DNA of 64,000 nt from Curtobacterium sp. TC1 (GCF_019844075.1 NZ_CP081964.1:3844001-3908000), one strand, 5' to 3'. Positions 1 through 9,198 are shown, counted from the first letter of the stretch. The notes: generated from the letters alone by a model not told the origin. Translations and numbers: made by a program.

Positions 1-2
1 TC

Positions 3-482
3 GGCACCGGGCTGGCCAGTGCGCTGGTCGTCGACGGCCAGGTGGTGTCCGGGGGCGGATGGGCGGGGGAGATCGGCCAGGTGCTGATCCCGTCCGGACC
101 GCACGCGGGGCTCCGGGTCGAGGAGATCGCGTCGGCCGGGGGAGTCGCACGCCGCTCCGGCTCCGCGTCGGCGCACGCAGCCATGCTCCGGGTTCGCGAC
201 GGCGACCCCGTGGCGACCGCCGTCTGGGACGACTGCGTCGCCGTCCTCGCTGACGCGCTCGCGTGGACGACCGCGGTCGCCGGGTGCCACACCGTCATCG
301 TCGGCGGGGGACTCGCCGAGTCCGGCCCGCTGCTGTTCGGGCCGCTGCGCACGGCGGTGGCCGAACGGCTCGTCGGGGTCCGCGCTCCGGAGGTCCGGCC
401 TGCCGCCCACGGCGACGCTGCCGGAGCCATCGGCGCGGGCCTGCTCGCTCGGCGGCTGCTCGAGAGCGGAGTCCTGCTGTGA
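3..482 (+). CDS. ROK-family sugar kinase, C-terminal part (5' end outside window)
   Basis: The reading frame is open from the window edge and ends at TGA 480-482, leaving 159 residues. The fragment opens with the ROK signature (GTGLASALVVDG) followed by GGGWAGEIGQ, and ends with the C-terminal GGG and GAAGAGLLA segments of sugar kinases and glucokinases. The usual ROK zinc site (GH followed by CxCGxxGC) is not present: there is EIGQ instead of EIGH, and no cysteines follow. Its stop overlaps the nagA start by 4 nt, so it is probably the amino-sugar kinase of this operon (GlcNAc or GalNAc to its 6-phosphate). ROK membership is firm; the substrate is inferred from the neighbours. Confidence 0.85.
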   Translation, partial: GTGLASALVVDGQVVSGGGWAGEIGQVLIPSGPHAGLRVEEIASAGGVARRSGSASAHAAMLRVRDGDPVATAVWDDCVAVLADALAWTTAVAGCHTVIVGGGLAESGPLLFGPLRTAVAERLVGVRAPEVRPAAHGDAAGAIGAGLLARRLLESGVLL

Positions 483-1600
483 CCACGCTCGTCCGCGCGC
501 CGCGCATCGTGACCGCTGCCCACGACCTGCACCACGGCTGGATCCTCCTCGGCGACGACGCCACCGTGCTCGCGGTCGGTGTCGGCACACCGCCGCGCGC
601 AGGCACTGCGGTCACCGTCGAGGGCACCGTCGTGCCGGGCTTCGTCGACCTGCACGCCCACGGCGCCCTCGGCCACGACTTCGCGACCTGTTCCACGGAG
701 GATGCCCGGGCAGCGGCGGCACACCACCGGTCGCGGGGGACCACGACCCTCGTCGCCTCGATCGCCACCGGACGCCCCGACGACACCGTCGCAGCGCTCA
801 CGCGCCTTCGACCGCTCACCTCGGACGGCACGCTGGCGGGCCTGCACCTCGAAGGGCCGTGGTTGTCCCCGGCCCGCCGCGGAGCCCATCGGATGGACCT
901 GCTCCACGCCCCGGACCCCCTCGAGGTCGAGGCGTACCTGGCGGCCGCCGACGGCGCGCTGCGGATCGTCACGCTCGCACCCGAGCTCCCCGGCGCCCTC
1001 GACACCGTGGCGCGGTTCGTCGCCGCCGGGGTCGTCGTGGCGATCGGGCACACCGACGCCACCGCCGAGCAGACCCGCCGCGCGATCGACGCCGGTGCCT
1101 CGGTCGTCACTCACCTGTTCAACGGCATGCCACCGCTGCACCACCGCACGCCGGGGCCGGTCGGGGTCGCCCTGACCGACGACCGGGTCCTGCTCGAGTG
1201 CATCGTCGACGGACACCACCTCGACCCGACCACGATCGAGCTCGTCCAGCGGAGCGCACCGGACCGCCTGGTCCTCGTGTCCGACGCGATGTCGGCGACG
1301 GGCTGCCCCGACGGCGACCACACCATCGCCGGGTCCGCAGTCTCGGTCCGCGGCGGTGTCGCGATGCTCGCCGACGGGTCGTCGTTGGCGGGCAGCACGA
1401 TCACCGTCGCCGACGCGGTCCGCCGGCTGCTGACGAGCGGGGTCGCGGTACCCGAGGTCGTCGCCGCCTCTGCCACCCGCGCGGCTCGGCTGCTCGGTCG
1501 ACCGGCGCCGCTCACCGTCGGCGCGCCCGCCGACCTCCTCGTCCTCGACCCCGACACCGGTTCGGTGCGGAGCCCCCTGACACCGGCGGTGGTCGCGTGA
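479..1600 (+). CDS. nagA: N-acetylglucosamine-6-phosphate deacetylase
   Basis: This 373-residue protein matches the NagA amidohydrolase family in length. Metal-binding and catalytic landmarks are visible: VDLHAHG (HxH at about 59 and 61), HLEGPW (Glu about 125), GHTDAT (His about 191), THLFNGM (His about 212) and the catalytic aspartate in VSDAMSATG (about 269). It removes acetate from N-acetylated hexosamine 6-phosphate in the cytoplasm. The GTG start lies in a GTGA overlap with the upstream kinase, and the gene overlaps the next one the same way, so the four genes are translationally coupled. With a tagatose/fructose-type kinase and aldolase downstream, an AgaA-like role on GalNAc-6-phosphate is possible. 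Confidence 0.92.
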   Translation: MTTLVRAPRIVTAAHDLHHGWILLGDDATVLAVGVGTPPRAGTAVTVEGTVVPGFVDLHAHGALGHDFATCSTEDARAAAAHHRSRGTTTLVASIATGRPDDTVAALTRLRPLTSDGTLAGLHLEGPWLSPARRGAHRMDLLHAPDPLEVEAYLAAADGALRIVTLAPELPGALDTVARFVAAGVVVAIGHTDATAEQTRRAIDAGASVVTHLFNGMPPLHHRTPGPVGVALTDDRVLLECIVDGHHLDPTTIELVQRSAPDRLVLVSDAMSATGCPDGDHTIAGSAVSVRGGVAMLADGSSLAGSTITVADAVRRLLTSGVAVPEVVAASATRAARLLGRPAPLTVGAPADLLVLDPDTGSVRSPLTPAVVA

Positions 1601-2556
1601 TCGTCGTCGTCACGCCGAACCCCGCCGTCGACGTCACGTACCGGGTCGCCGAACAGCGCATCGGCGAGACCCAGCGGGTGCTCGACGTCGCGCGGCACCC
1701 GGGTGGCAAGGGCCTGAACGTCGGCCGGGTCCTGGCGGCGACCGGTGTCGCGACGCACGCGGTCCTGCCCCTCGGGGAGACGCCCGGCCGCTGGATCTCG
1801 ACCGCGCTCGACCGCCTGGGCCTCGACCACACCGACGTCGTGGTGTCCGGTACGACCCGCACGACGGTCACCGTGGTCGACGACATCGCCCACCCGACGA
1901 TGTTCGGTGAGCCCGGCCCGGTGCTCACGGCCGTCGAGTGGGACGCCGTCGCCACGGCGGTCGGCGGACTGCTCGCCGACGCCGACACCACCGCCCTCGT
2001 CGTGTCCGGTTCGCTGCCCAGCGGAACCGCGCCCGACGTCGTCGCGAGCTGGGTCGCCACGGCGCACGGGCACGGCGTCCTGAGCGTCGTGGACTGCTCC
2101 GGTGCCGCACTGCTGGCGGCGGCGAGCGCCGGCGCCACGGTCTGCAAGCCGAACCGCGAGGAACTGCTCGAGGCCACCGGTGCCACGGACGAACGTGCCG
2201 GCGCGCTCCGGCTGCTGGAACTCGGTGCCGGTGTCGTGGTGGTATCCCGCGGGGCGCACGGCATCGCCGCCCACACCGCGGACCGCGTGCTCGAGGTCCC
2301 GGCGGTGCCCGGTGTGTCCGGCAACCCGACGGGCGCGGGCGACGCGGCGACCGCCGGTCTCGTCGGCGCTCTGGTCGGCGCGGGTACCCAGCAGGTCCCC
2401 GGTGCACCGTTCGCTGACGACACCCTGCTCCGGGCCCTCCGGTCCGCTGCCGCCCACGGGGCCGCCGCCGTCCTGCGCCCGGTGGCCGGCGAGGTCGACC
2501 CCGGCGACGTCCACCGCTTCCTGACCCACCCCGACCGAACGAGGACCCCAGCATGA
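1597..2556 (+). CDS. PfkB-family hexose-phosphate kinase (1-phosphofructokinase / tagatose-6-phosphate kinase type)
   Basis: The 319-residue protein has both PfkB signatures: GGKGLNVGRVLA near residue 36 and NPTGAGDAATAG at about 243, which contains the catalytic aspartate of GAGD. The N-terminal TPNPAVDVTY is typical of the FruK/LacC subfamily, which phosphorylates fructose 1-phosphate or tagatose 6-phosphate. GTG start at 1597 in a 4-nt overlap with nagA; its own TGA overlaps the aldolase ATG. Next to a deacetylase and a class II aldolase, the best reading is production of a ketohexose 1,6-bisphosphate for the next enzyme. Fructose versus tagatose cannot be decided from sequence alone. Confidence 0.88.
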   Translation: MIVVVTPNPAVDVTYRVAEQRIGETQRVLDVARHPGGKGLNVGRVLAATGVATHAVLPLGETPGRWISTALDRLGLDHTDVVVSGTTRTTVTVVDDIAHPTMFGEPGPVLTAVEWDAVATAVGGLLADADTTALVVSGSLPSGTAPDVVASWVATAHGHGVLSVVDCSGAALLAAASAGATVCKPNREELLEATGATDERAGALRLLELGAGVVVVSRGAHGIAAHTADRVLEVPAVPGVSGNPTGAGDAATAGLVGALVGAGTQQVPGAPFADDTLLRALRSAAAHGAAAVLRPVAGEVDPGDVHRFLTHPDRTRTPA

Positions 2557-3389
2557 TCACCGACCTGGCCCTGACCGGCCTGCTCGACACCGCCCGCACG
2601 GCACACCGCGGGGTCGGCGCGTTCAACGTCGTCCTGCTCGAGCACGCCGAGGCCATCGTCACCGGGGCCGAGCAGGCCGGGCTGCCCGTCATCCTGCAGA
2701 TCAGCGAGAACTGCGTCCGGTACCACGGCGGGCTCGCGCCGATCACGACCGCGACCCAGGCGATCGCCCGGGCCGCCGACGTCGACGTCCTGGTCCACCT
2801 CGACCACATCGAGGACCCGGACCTCGTCGCCGCCGGGATCGACCTCGGCGTGGACTCCGTCATGTACGACGGCTCCCACCTGGACTTCGCGGCGAACGTC
2901 GCCGCCACCCACGACCTCGCGGTGCGGTGTCACGCCGCCGGCGTCGCCATCGAGGCCGAGCTCGGCGAGGTGGGCGGCAAGGACGGTGTGCACGCTCCCG
3001 GCGTCCGCACCGACCCGACCGACGCCGCCGCGTTCGTGGCCGACACCGGGGTGGACGCCCTGGCCGTCGCCGTCGGGACGTCGCACGCGATGCAGACCCG
3101 CGAGGCCTCGGTCGACCGCGACCTGGTGGAACGCCTGCGCGACGCGGTACCGGTCTCGTTGGTCCTGCACGGCTCGTCGGGTCTGTCCGACGACGAACTG
3201 CGCGGGGCGGTGCGCGCCGGCATGACGAAGATCAACATCTCGACGCACCTGAACGGCCTGTTCACCCGTGCCCTGCGCACCGTGCTCGACGAGCGACCCG
3301 ACCTGGTCGACCCGCGGAAGTACGTGTCGGCGGGGCGCGAGGCGATCTCCACTGAGACCGCACGACTGCTGACGCTCCTGCACGGCTGA
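2553..3389 (+). CDS. class II ketose-bisphosphate aldolase (tagatose/fructose-bisphosphate type)
   Basis: 278 residues, the length of GatY/KbaY/FbaA-type enzymes. Zinc and catalytic residues are visible in VHLDHIED (His82, Asp84, His85), EAELGEVGG (about 130), HGSSGL (about 208) and TKINIST near 225. It cleaves tagatose or fructose 1,6-bisphosphate into dihydroxyacetone phosphate and glyceraldehyde 3-phosphate. It is the last gene of the coupled operon (ATGA overlap with the kinase). No sugar isomerase/deaminase is visible here; it may lie upstream of the window. Confidence 0.9.
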   Translation: MITDLALTGLLDTARTAHRGVGAFNVVLLEHAEAIVTGAEQAGLPVILQISENCVRYHGGLAPITTATQAIARAADVDVLVHLDHIEDPDLVAAGIDLGVDSVMYDGSHLDFAANVAATHDLAVRCHAAGVAIEAELGEVGGKDGVHAPGVRTDPTDAAAFVADTGVDALAVAVGTSHAMQTREASVDRDLVERLRDAVPVSLVLHGSSGLSDDELRGAVRAGMTKINISTHLNGLFTRALRTVLDERPDLVDPRKYVSAGREAISTETARLLTLLHG

Positions 3390-3444
3390 GCGGAAGCAGC
3401 GACAACGCGAGCAGCGCCAGCGCCCGCAGCGACAGGGAGCCCGT

Positions 3445-4833
3445 TCAGCAGAGCGGGACGTTCACCGCGAGCCCGCCCATGGCGGTCTCCTTGTACTTCG
3501 ACGACATGTCCGCCCCGGTCTGCCGCATCGTCTCGACGACCTGGTCGAGTGACACGTGGTGCACACCGTCCCCGCGCAGGGCCATGCGTGCGGCGTTGAT
3601 CGCCTTGTTCGCCGCGATCGCGTTCCGCTCGATGCACGGGATCTGCACCAGGCCGCCGATGGGGTCGCACGTCAGCCCCAGGTTGTGCTCCATGGCGATC
3701 TCGGCGGCGTTCTCGACCTGTTCCGGTGTGCCCCCGAGGACCTCGGCGAGCCCGGCGGCCGCCATCGAGGCAGCGGATCCGACCTCGCCCTGGCACCCGA
3801 CCTCGGCGCCGGAGATCGACGCACGCTCCTTGTAGATCGAGCCGATGGCGCCCGCGGTGAGCAGGAACCGCACCACGGCGTCGTCCCGGTCGGCGGCGGT
3901 GATCGCGGGGACGTACGTCAGCGCGTAGTACAGGACGGCGGGGATGATGCCGGCGGCGCCGTTGGTGGGCGCGGTGACGACCCGGCCACCGGTGGCGTTC
4001 TCCTCGTTCACCGCCATGGCGACGAGGTTCACCCACTCCATGGCGAACAGCGGGTCGTGGTCGGGGTCCTCTCGGGTGAGCTGCTCGTGCCAGGTGCTGG
4101 CGCGGCGGCGGACGTCCAGGCCACCGGGCAGGCAGCCGTCCCGTCGGACGGAGCGCTCGACGCACGAGTCCATGACGGCGTGGATGCCGAGCAGTCCGGT
4201 GCGGACGTCGGCGTCGGTCCGGGTGACCGACTCGTTGGCGAGCGCCACCCCGCTGATCGGCAGGCCGGACGCGGCACAGGCGGCCAGCAGTTCCGCGCCG
4301 CTGGAGAACGGAAACGGGACACGGTCGTCGACGGGGATCGCCGCGCCCGCGACGACGGCCCCGTCGCCCTCGTCCTCGCTGTCGCGCGCGATGAAGCCGC
4401 CGCCGATCGAGTAGTAGGTCTCGTCGGCCAGGTCGGTACCGGACGCGTCACGGGCGCGCAGCCGCATGGCGTTCGGGTGCCGGGGCAGCATGGTCAGGGG
4501 GTGCAGCACGATGTCGGCGAGCCGGAACGGCACGGGCGCTCCGCCGTCGAGTCGGAGCACGCCGTCCCGTTCGAGGGCATCGAGCGCCGCTGACATCGCG
4601 TCCGGGTCGACGGTCTCGGGGTGGGACCCCATCAGGCCGGCGACCACGGCGCCGAGGGTGCCGTGGCCCTGCCCGGTCGACGCGAGCGAGCCGTACAGGT
4701 CGACGGCGACGGACGCGACCGGGAGCCCGGCCACCAGGGTGGCGAACTCGGCACCGGCCCGCATCGGCCCGACGGTGTGCGAGCTCGAGGGACCGACACC
4801 CACGCTGAACAGATCGAAGACGGAGACCGGCAC
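3445..4833 (-). CDS. sdaA: L-serine ammonia-lyase, single-chain iron-sulfur type
   Basis: 462 residues, the usual size for one-chain SdaA. The N-terminal beta domain contains [16 protein letters not shown], and the alpha domain contains [18 protein letters not shown] and [14 protein letters not shown], which carry cysteines of the [4Fe-4S] cluster. It deaminates L-serine to pyruvate and ammonia in the cytoplasm. GTG start at 4833 is six nt after TAGTGT (4840-4845), so the transcript is probably leaderless. The gene converges on the aldolase operon with a 55-bp gap in which I see no strong terminator. Confidence 0.95.
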   Translation of the reverse strand: MPVSVFDLFSVGVGPSSSHTVGPMRAGAEFATLVAGLPVASVAVDLYGSLASTGQGHGTLGAVVAGLMGSHPETVDPDAMSAALDALERDGVLRLDGGAPVPFRLADIVLHPLTMLPRHPNAMRLRARDASGTDLADETYYSIGGGFIARDSEDEGDGAVVAGAAIPVDDRVPFPFSSGAELLAACAASGLPISGVALANESVTRTDADVRTGLLGIHAVMDSCVERSVRRDGCLPGGLDVRRRASTWHEQLTREDPDHDPLFAMEWVNLVAMAVNEENATGGRVVTAPTNGAAGIIPAVLYYALTYVPAITAADRDDAVVRFLLTAGAIGSIYKERASISGAEVGCQGEVGSAASMAAAGLAEVLGGTPEQVENAAEIAMEHNLGLTCDPIGGLVQIPCIERNAIAANKAINAARMALRGDGVHHVSLDQVVETMRQTGADMSSKYKETAMGGLAVNVPLC

Positions 4834-4883
4834 GCCGCCACACTAACCCGTCCGGACGGACCGGGTCTCGGACTGGCCGCGTC

Positions 4884-4949
4884 GAGTCTCGGGCTGAGCG
4901 ACAGATCACGGACCCACGAGCGCGAGAACTGTCGCTCACCGCGAGACTC
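4884..4949. repeat. Palindromic intergenic element, family B copy 1
   Basis: Arms of 21 nt (4884-4904 and 4929-4949) carrying GAGTCTCG and GAGCGACAG on one side and their near-complements on the other, separated by 24 nt. A second copy lies at 40809-40874. It lies downstream of the PspC gene (read leftward) and upstream of sdaA. Function unknown; it could be a terminator or a mobile palindrome. Confidence 0.75.
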
Positions 4950-4959
4950 GGCGCGTGGG

Positions 4960-5154
4960 CTAGCGGCGGGCGTTGCCCTCGGCCGGCACCACGAACCACA
5001 GGACGACGTAGGCGATCCACAAGGGGCCGGGGAAGAGGCTCAGGATCACCCAGCCGATGCGGACGAGGGTGCGGGAGAGGCGGAAGCGATCGGCGAGGCC
5101 GGCGCAGACACCGGCGAGGATGCGGCCGTTGCGGGGACGGGAGAGTGTGCTCAT
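4960..5154 (-). CDS. PspC-domain small membrane protein
   Basis: 64 residues, essentially one PspC domain: basic N-terminus (RPRNGRILAGVCAGLADRF) with the conserved GVCAGLA motif, then a hydrophobic stretch ending in YVVLWFVVPAEG. The family is named after the phage-shock protein C and is linked to envelope stress. In actinobacteria, stand-alone PspC domains of this size are common and their exact role is unclear. ATG at 5152-5154 is preceded by TAGCGT with 7 nt spacing, a leaderless start. Confidence 0.85.
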   Translation of the reverse strand: MSTLSRPRNGRILAGVCAGLADRFRLSRTLVRIGWVILSLFPGPLWIAYVVLWFVVPAEGNARR

Positions 5155-5291
5155 GGGGACGACGCTACGCACCAGCGACGAGCAAGGGCATCCGGGCAGT
5201 ACCCCGGAGCACGGTGGGGACAACCCCCGAACGACCCCCGACCCCCGAGCCCCCGCCGCACACCGAGCCGCCGAACGGCCCCCGGCACCCG

Positions 5292-6230
5292 TCAGGGGAT
5301 CAGCACGATCTTCCCGCGGGTGTGCCGCTGCTCCAGCTGCTCGTAGGCGTCCTGCACCCGGTCGAGCGGGTAGGTGGCCGCGATCGGCACCTCGACCTCG
5401 CCGTTCGCCACCTGCATCGCGAGGGCGCCGAGGATCTCCGGGTCGGCCGTGTCCGCACTGCCGGATGCCTTCGCACCGACCTCGGCTGCGGCCTCGAACG
5501 CGATGATCGTCTCGATGCGGTCGACCGGCACGCCCAGGGCGATCCCCAGGTGCACGTACTCGGGTCCGTAGGTGTCGATGACGGCGTCGATGCCGTTGGT
5601 CGCGAGTTCGGTGATCCGCTCCTGCAGGCCCTCGCCGTACGCGACGGGTCGTGCTCGCTTCGACCGGAGCCACTCGTGGTTCGCCTCAGACGCGATCGCG
5701 ATGACGTCGATGCCCTCGTTCGTCAGCAGTTGGGTGACGAACCCGCCGACACCACCGGCAGCCCCGGACACGACGACGGTCTCGCCGGGACGGGGATCGA
5801 CGGCACGGACGGCGGCGGCCGCGGTCGTCGCGACGATGTCGAGCCCGCCGGCGACGGTCCAGTCGAGCAGGCGCGGCTTCTGCACGACCTGTTCGGCCGG
5901 CACCGACACGTACTCCGCCTGGCTCGCGCGGTCCCACGACCACCCGAGGACCTCTTCGCCCTCGTCGACGCCGTCGACGCCCTCGCCGACCGCGACGACG
6001 ATGCCGGCGAAGTCGGTGCCCTGTCCGGACGGCAGCGCGTCTGCGGACCCGCCGTCGAACAGCCCCTGGCGGATCGCCGATTCGCCGGGGTTGATGCCGG
6101 CGGCGCGGACGCGCACGAGCACCCGGCCGGCGGAGGCCTCGGGGACGGGGACCTCGGCGACGTGCAGCACGGACCGGTCTCCCCACTCGTCGAAGCGGAC
6201 AGCGCGCATGGTCTCCGGGATCTCAGTCAT
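5292..6230 (-). CDS. NAD(P)H:quinone oxidoreductase-like zinc-free medium-chain dehydrogenase
   Basis: 312 residues of the MDR superfamily, QOR-type. Visible are the N-terminal MRAVRFDEWG strand, RVRAAGINPGE, the Rossmann motif SGAAGGVGGF near the middle and the C-terminal PLDRVQDAYEQLEQRHTRGK that ends most quinone oxidoreductase homologues. No zinc-ligand cysteines are visible. It probably reduces quinones or other alpha,beta-unsaturated carbonyls with NADPH. ATG at 6228-6230 lies 8 nt after TACCGT, fitting a leaderless start; an internal ATG at 6209 (MRAVRF) is an alternative. Confidence 0.85.
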   Translation of the reverse strand: MTEIPETMRAVRFDEWGDRSVLHVAEVPVPEASAGRVLVRVRAAGINPGESAIRQGLFDGGSADALPSGQGTDFAGIVVAVGEGVDGVDEGEEVLGWSWDRASQAEYVSVPAEQVVQKPRLLDWTVAGGLDIVATTAAAAVRAVDPRPGETVVVSGAAGGVGGFVTQLLTNEGIDVIAIASEANHEWLRSKRARPVAYGEGLQERITELATNGIDAVIDTYGPEYVHLGIALGVPVDRIETIIAFEAAAEVGAKASGSADTADPEILGALAMQVANGEVEVPIAATYPLDRVQDAYEQLEQRHTRGKIVLIP

Positions 6231-6309
6231 CGCGTCCGACGGTACCCCGAGCACGACGAACGGTCCGCGTGGACCGCTCCATCGGCGTGACGGTGGGAGA
6301 CTGGGCGAC

Positions 6310-7128
6310 ATGCCCATCCTCAACAAGGACATGCAGGTCTGCATGTCGCTCGCGGCCCGGCCGAGCAACATCGGCACCCGGTTCCACAACTTCCTGTACG
6401 ACGAGCTCGGGCTCAACTTCCTGTACAAGGCGTTCACCACGACCGACCTGCCCGGCGCCGTAGCCGGCATCCGTGCCCTCGGCATCCGAGGCTGCTCGGT
6501 GTCGATGCCCTTCAAGGAGGCGATCATCCCGCTCGTCGACCACATCGAGGAGTCCGCCGCCGCCATCCAGTCGGTGAACACGGTCGTGAACGACGACGGC
6601 GTGCTCACCGCGTCGAACACCGACTACGAGGCGATCGCCGCGCTGCTCGCCTCGCACGACGTCGACACCGCTTCTCGCGTGCTGCTCCGCGGTTCCGGCG
6701 GCATGGCGAAGGCCGTCACCGCGGCGTTCCGTGGCGCCGGCTTCGACCACCTGACGGTCGTCGCCCGCAACGAGCAGACCGGCCCGGCACTCGCGTCGCA
6801 GTACGGCTACGAGTGGGTCGCCGAGGAGCGCGAGGCGGGGGAGACCGACCTGGTCGTGAACGTCACGCCCCTCGGCATGCGCGGCGACCAGCAGGACGCG
6901 CTCGCCTTCGCCCAGGACCGGATCGAGGCGGCCCACACGGTCTTCGACGTGGTCGCGTTCCCGTCGGAGACCCCGCTGGTCCGCGCCGGCCGCCAGGCCG
7001 GCAAGCACGTCATCACCGGAGCCGAGGTCATCGCGCTGCAGGCAGCACGTCAGTTCGAGCGCTACACGGGCGTCGCCCTGACCGACGACCAGGTGGCGCG
7101 CGCCAGCGAGTTCTCGCGCGCCGAGTAG
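6310..7128 (+). CDS. shikimate dehydrogenase-like oxidoreductase (AroE family)
   Basis: 272 residues with the AroE fold: an N-terminal substrate domain (CSVSMPFKEAIIP, with the catalytic lysine of the MPFKE motif; then VNTVVN and NTDY) and a C-terminal Rossmann domain (LLRGSGGMAKAV, VARNEQTG, VNVTPLGMRG). Canonical AroE has GAGGxxRA; here it is GSGGMAKA, seen in the AroE-like/quinate branch, so the physiological substrate may not be shikimate. ATG at 6310. It is divergent from the quinone oxidoreductase and followed by a palindromic terminator candidate. Confidence 0.82.
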   Translation: MPILNKDMQVCMSLAARPSNIGTRFHNFLYDELGLNFLYKAFTTTDLPGAVAGIRALGIRGCSVSMPFKEAIIPLVDHIEESAAAIQSVNTVVNDDGVLTASNTDYEAIAALLASHDVDTASRVLLRGSGGMAKAVTAAFRGAGFDHLTVVARNEQTGPALASQYGYEWVAEEREAGETDLVVNVTPLGMRGDQQDALAFAQDRIEAAHTVFDVVAFPSETPLVRAGRQAGKHVITGAEVIALQAARQFERYTGVALTDDQVARASEFSRAE

Positions 7129-7208
7129 TCGACGCAACCACGAGGACGGACGGGAGGTGGGCCCCACACGCCGGTTCCGGCGTGACGCGCCAGCGGCACG
7201 ACGGCCGT

Positions 7209-7248
7209 GACGGGAGGGACGGTGCCAGCTGGCACCGTGCCTCCCGTC
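7209..7248. terminator. Palindrome family A copy 1 (bidirectional terminator candidate)
   Basis: Two 20-nt arms with one mismatch, centred on CAGCTG (7226-7231 region), stem containing GACGGGAGG. It lies between the convergent AroE-like gene (ends 7128) and the SRPBCC gene (ends 7265). A partial left arm (GACGGACGGGAGG) also occurs near 7144, 60 nt upstream. There is no U-tract. Confidence 0.75.
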
Positions 7249-7264
7249 CGTCCGTGGGGACGTC

Positions 7265-7708
7265 TCAGGCGTTCGCCGCGCGTCCGACGGCCACCCACCC
7301 GAGCCGGCGCAACGTCTCGTGGTTGCGGACCCAGATGAGCGGCTGCATGAGGAAGTCTGGGACGTACGAGCCCGGACCGGCGACCGCGTTCTCGACGATC
7401 GTCACCTTGCAGCCCTTGCGGTGCGGCTCCACGGTCAGTTCCACGCGTGCCTCGCCGATCGGCCACCCCTTCGGCTGGATCACCATGCGGTGCGGCGGGT
7501 CCCACACCAACGAGGTCGTGACGTCGTCGATGACGACCGGCCACGCGCCGAACGAGTGGTGCAGGTGCGTGCCGACCTGCGGCCACCCGGGCTCCTGCGC
7601 GCGCATGCGTGAGGCGCCGACCACCCAGGTCGTGTAGAGCCAGCCGTCGGCGAGCACGTCGAAGACGTCCTCGGGCGAGCAGTGCAGGATGCGGACGTTC
7701 TTGGCCAT
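7265..7708 (-). CDS. SRPBCC-family protein
   Basis: 147 residues. The opening MAKNVRILHCSPEDVFDVLADGW, central GTHLHHSF and the KGCKVTIVEN strand match the SRPBCC (START/Bet v1-like) polyketide-cyclase/dehydrase group, which bind hydrophobic ligands in a helix-grip cavity. ATG at 7706-7708 with GGAAGG upstream. It starts 5 nt after the CrtI-like oxidoreductase stop, so the two are one transcription unit; a joint role in modifying or carrying a hydrophobic molecule is inferred only from that pairing. Confidence 0.8.
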   Translation of the reverse strand: MAKNVRILHCSPEDVFDVLADGWLYTTWVVGASRMRAQEPGWPQVGTHLHHSFGAWPVVIDDVTTSLVWDPPHRMVIQPKGWPIGEARVELTVEPHRKGCKVTIVENAVAGPGSYVPDFLMQPLIWVRNHETLRRLGWVAVGRAANA

Positions 7709-7713
7709 GGTGT

Positions 7714-9159
7714 TCAGCCTTCCGGGGTGAGGTCGACGTCGTCGGGCAGCCCGAAGGTGTGCCGGAGCGCGCTCTTCGCGGCACGCCAACCAGCCATGCC
7801 GTGCACACCGGGTCCGGGCGCGGACGACTCCGAGCACAGGTACATGCCGCCGCCCATCCGCCACGGGTCGCTGGACAGCACCGGGCGCTTCACGAGCTGC
7901 CAGAAGCTCGCAGCACCGGCAGCGATGTCGCCGCCGACGTAGTTCGGGTTGTGGTCCGACATGTGCGCCGCCGTGCGGCTCGACGACTGCAGGATCGTGT
8001 CGCGGAACCCCGGAGCGAACCGCTCGACCTGCCGCGTGATCGCCTCGGTCTGGTCGACGTCGGACCCCGCCGGCACGTGCGCGTAGGCCCAGAACACGTG
8101 CTTGCCCCCCGGTGCACGGGTCGGGTCGACGACGGTCGGCTCCGAACCGAGCACGTACGGCCGTTCGGCGTGTCGGCCGTGCGCGACCGAGCCCTCCGCC
8201 GCGGCGATCTCGGCTCGCGTCCCGCCGATGTGCACGGTGCCCGCCCTGCGCAGCGCCTCGTTCGTCCACGGCACCGGGTCGGACAGTGCGAAGTCGACCT
8301 TCGCGGCCGCGTTGCCGAACCGGAACCGGCGGAGCGCACCGCGCTTCGGGGTCGGGATCTGCGAACCGGCGATCCGCAGCATGCCGGGCACGCTCGTGTC
8401 GAACAGCACCGCCTTCGCCGGGGTGAGGTCACCGAGCGACCGGACCTCGTGCCCGGTGACGATGCGGCCGCCGTGCGCGACGAGGTCGTCGGCGAGCGCG
8501 TCGACGATCGCCTGGCTGCCGCCGATCGGCACGGGCCAGCCGCGGGCGTGTGCGTAGGCGCCGAGCGACAGGGCCGCGGCGGCCGTCGACAGCGAGGGCA
8601 TGTGCTGGATGGAGTGTGCGGCGACGCCGGACACCATCGCCGGCGCGGCGTCCTGCCGGAAGCGGGCGTTCCAGGCGCTGCTGCCCTGCTCGAGGGCGCG
8701 CAGGCCGAACCGCAGCACCGTGAGCGGGTGCCGCGGCACGTGCAGCAGGGCGTCGGTCGCGAAGTCGGCGACCTGGTCGGCGGAACGGGCGAGCGGGCCC
8801 ATCAGGTTCCGGAAGGCGGGGCCGTCCACACCGAGCTCGGCGGCCGTCCGCTCGAGGTCCTGGTACGCGATGCCCGCGCGACCGCCGTCGAGCGGGTGCC
8901 CGTACTGCACCTCGGGCAGGCGGAGCTCGATGCGCTCCTCCATCCGGAACAGCCGGAAGAACTCGGACTGCAGCGCCATCGGGTGCACGGCCGAGCAGAC
9001 GTCGTGCAGGAACCCCGGCAGCGTGAGCTCCGCGGTGCGCGCCCCACCGCCGATGGTGTCGTTCCGCTCGACGACCTCGACGGACAGGCCCGCTCGGGCG
9101 AGCGTCACCGCCGCCGCGAGTCCGTTCGGTCCGGCCCCGACGACCACCGCATCAACCAT
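7714..9159 (-). CDS. CrtI/phytoene-dehydrogenase-like FAD oxidoreductase
   Basis: 481 residues. N-terminal dinucleotide-binding motif VVVGAGPNGLAAAVTLARAG followed by the ERNDTIGGGARTAE segment typical of the phytoene desaturase/NAD(P)-FAD oxidoreductase superfamily. The C-terminal GGGMYLCSESSAPGPGVHG is also characteristic. No carotenoid synthase genes are adjacent, so it should not be called crtI; many actinobacteria have such paralogues of unknown substrate. Start ATG at 9159 is six nt after TAGGCT (leaderless). Probable operon with the SRPBCC gene. Confidence 0.85.
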   Translation of the reverse strand: MVDAVVVGAGPNGLAAAVTLARAGLSVEVVERNDTIGGGARTAELTLPGFLHDVCSAVHPMALQSEFFRLFRMEERIELRLPEVQYGHPLDGGRAGIAYQDLERTAAELGVDGPAFRNLMGPLARSADQVADFATDALLHVPRHPLTVLRFGLRALEQGSSAWNARFRQDAAPAMVSGVAAHSIQHMPSLSTAAAALSLGAYAHARGWPVPIGGSQAIVDALADDLVAHGGRIVTGHEVRSLGDLTPAKAVLFDTSVPGMLRIAGSQIPTPKRGALRRFRFGNAAAKVDFALSDPVPWTNEALRRAGTVHIGGTRAEIAAAEGSVAHGRHAERPYVLGSEPTVVDPTRAPGGKHVFWAYAHVPAGSDVDQTEAITRQVERFAPGFRDTILQSSSRTAAHMSDHNPNYVGGDIAAGAASFWQLVKRPVLSSDPWRMGGGMYLCSESSAPGPGVHGMAGWRAAKSALRHTFGLPDDVDLTPEG

Positions 9160-9198
9160 GGTCCGAGCCTAGGGACTCGTGTCTGCGCGTGGTAGCGG

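Noticed and set aside
7714-9159. Carotenoid biosynthesis crtI
   Set aside because: No phytoene synthase or other carotenoid genes nearby and the CrtI superfamily is broad; called only CrtI-like.
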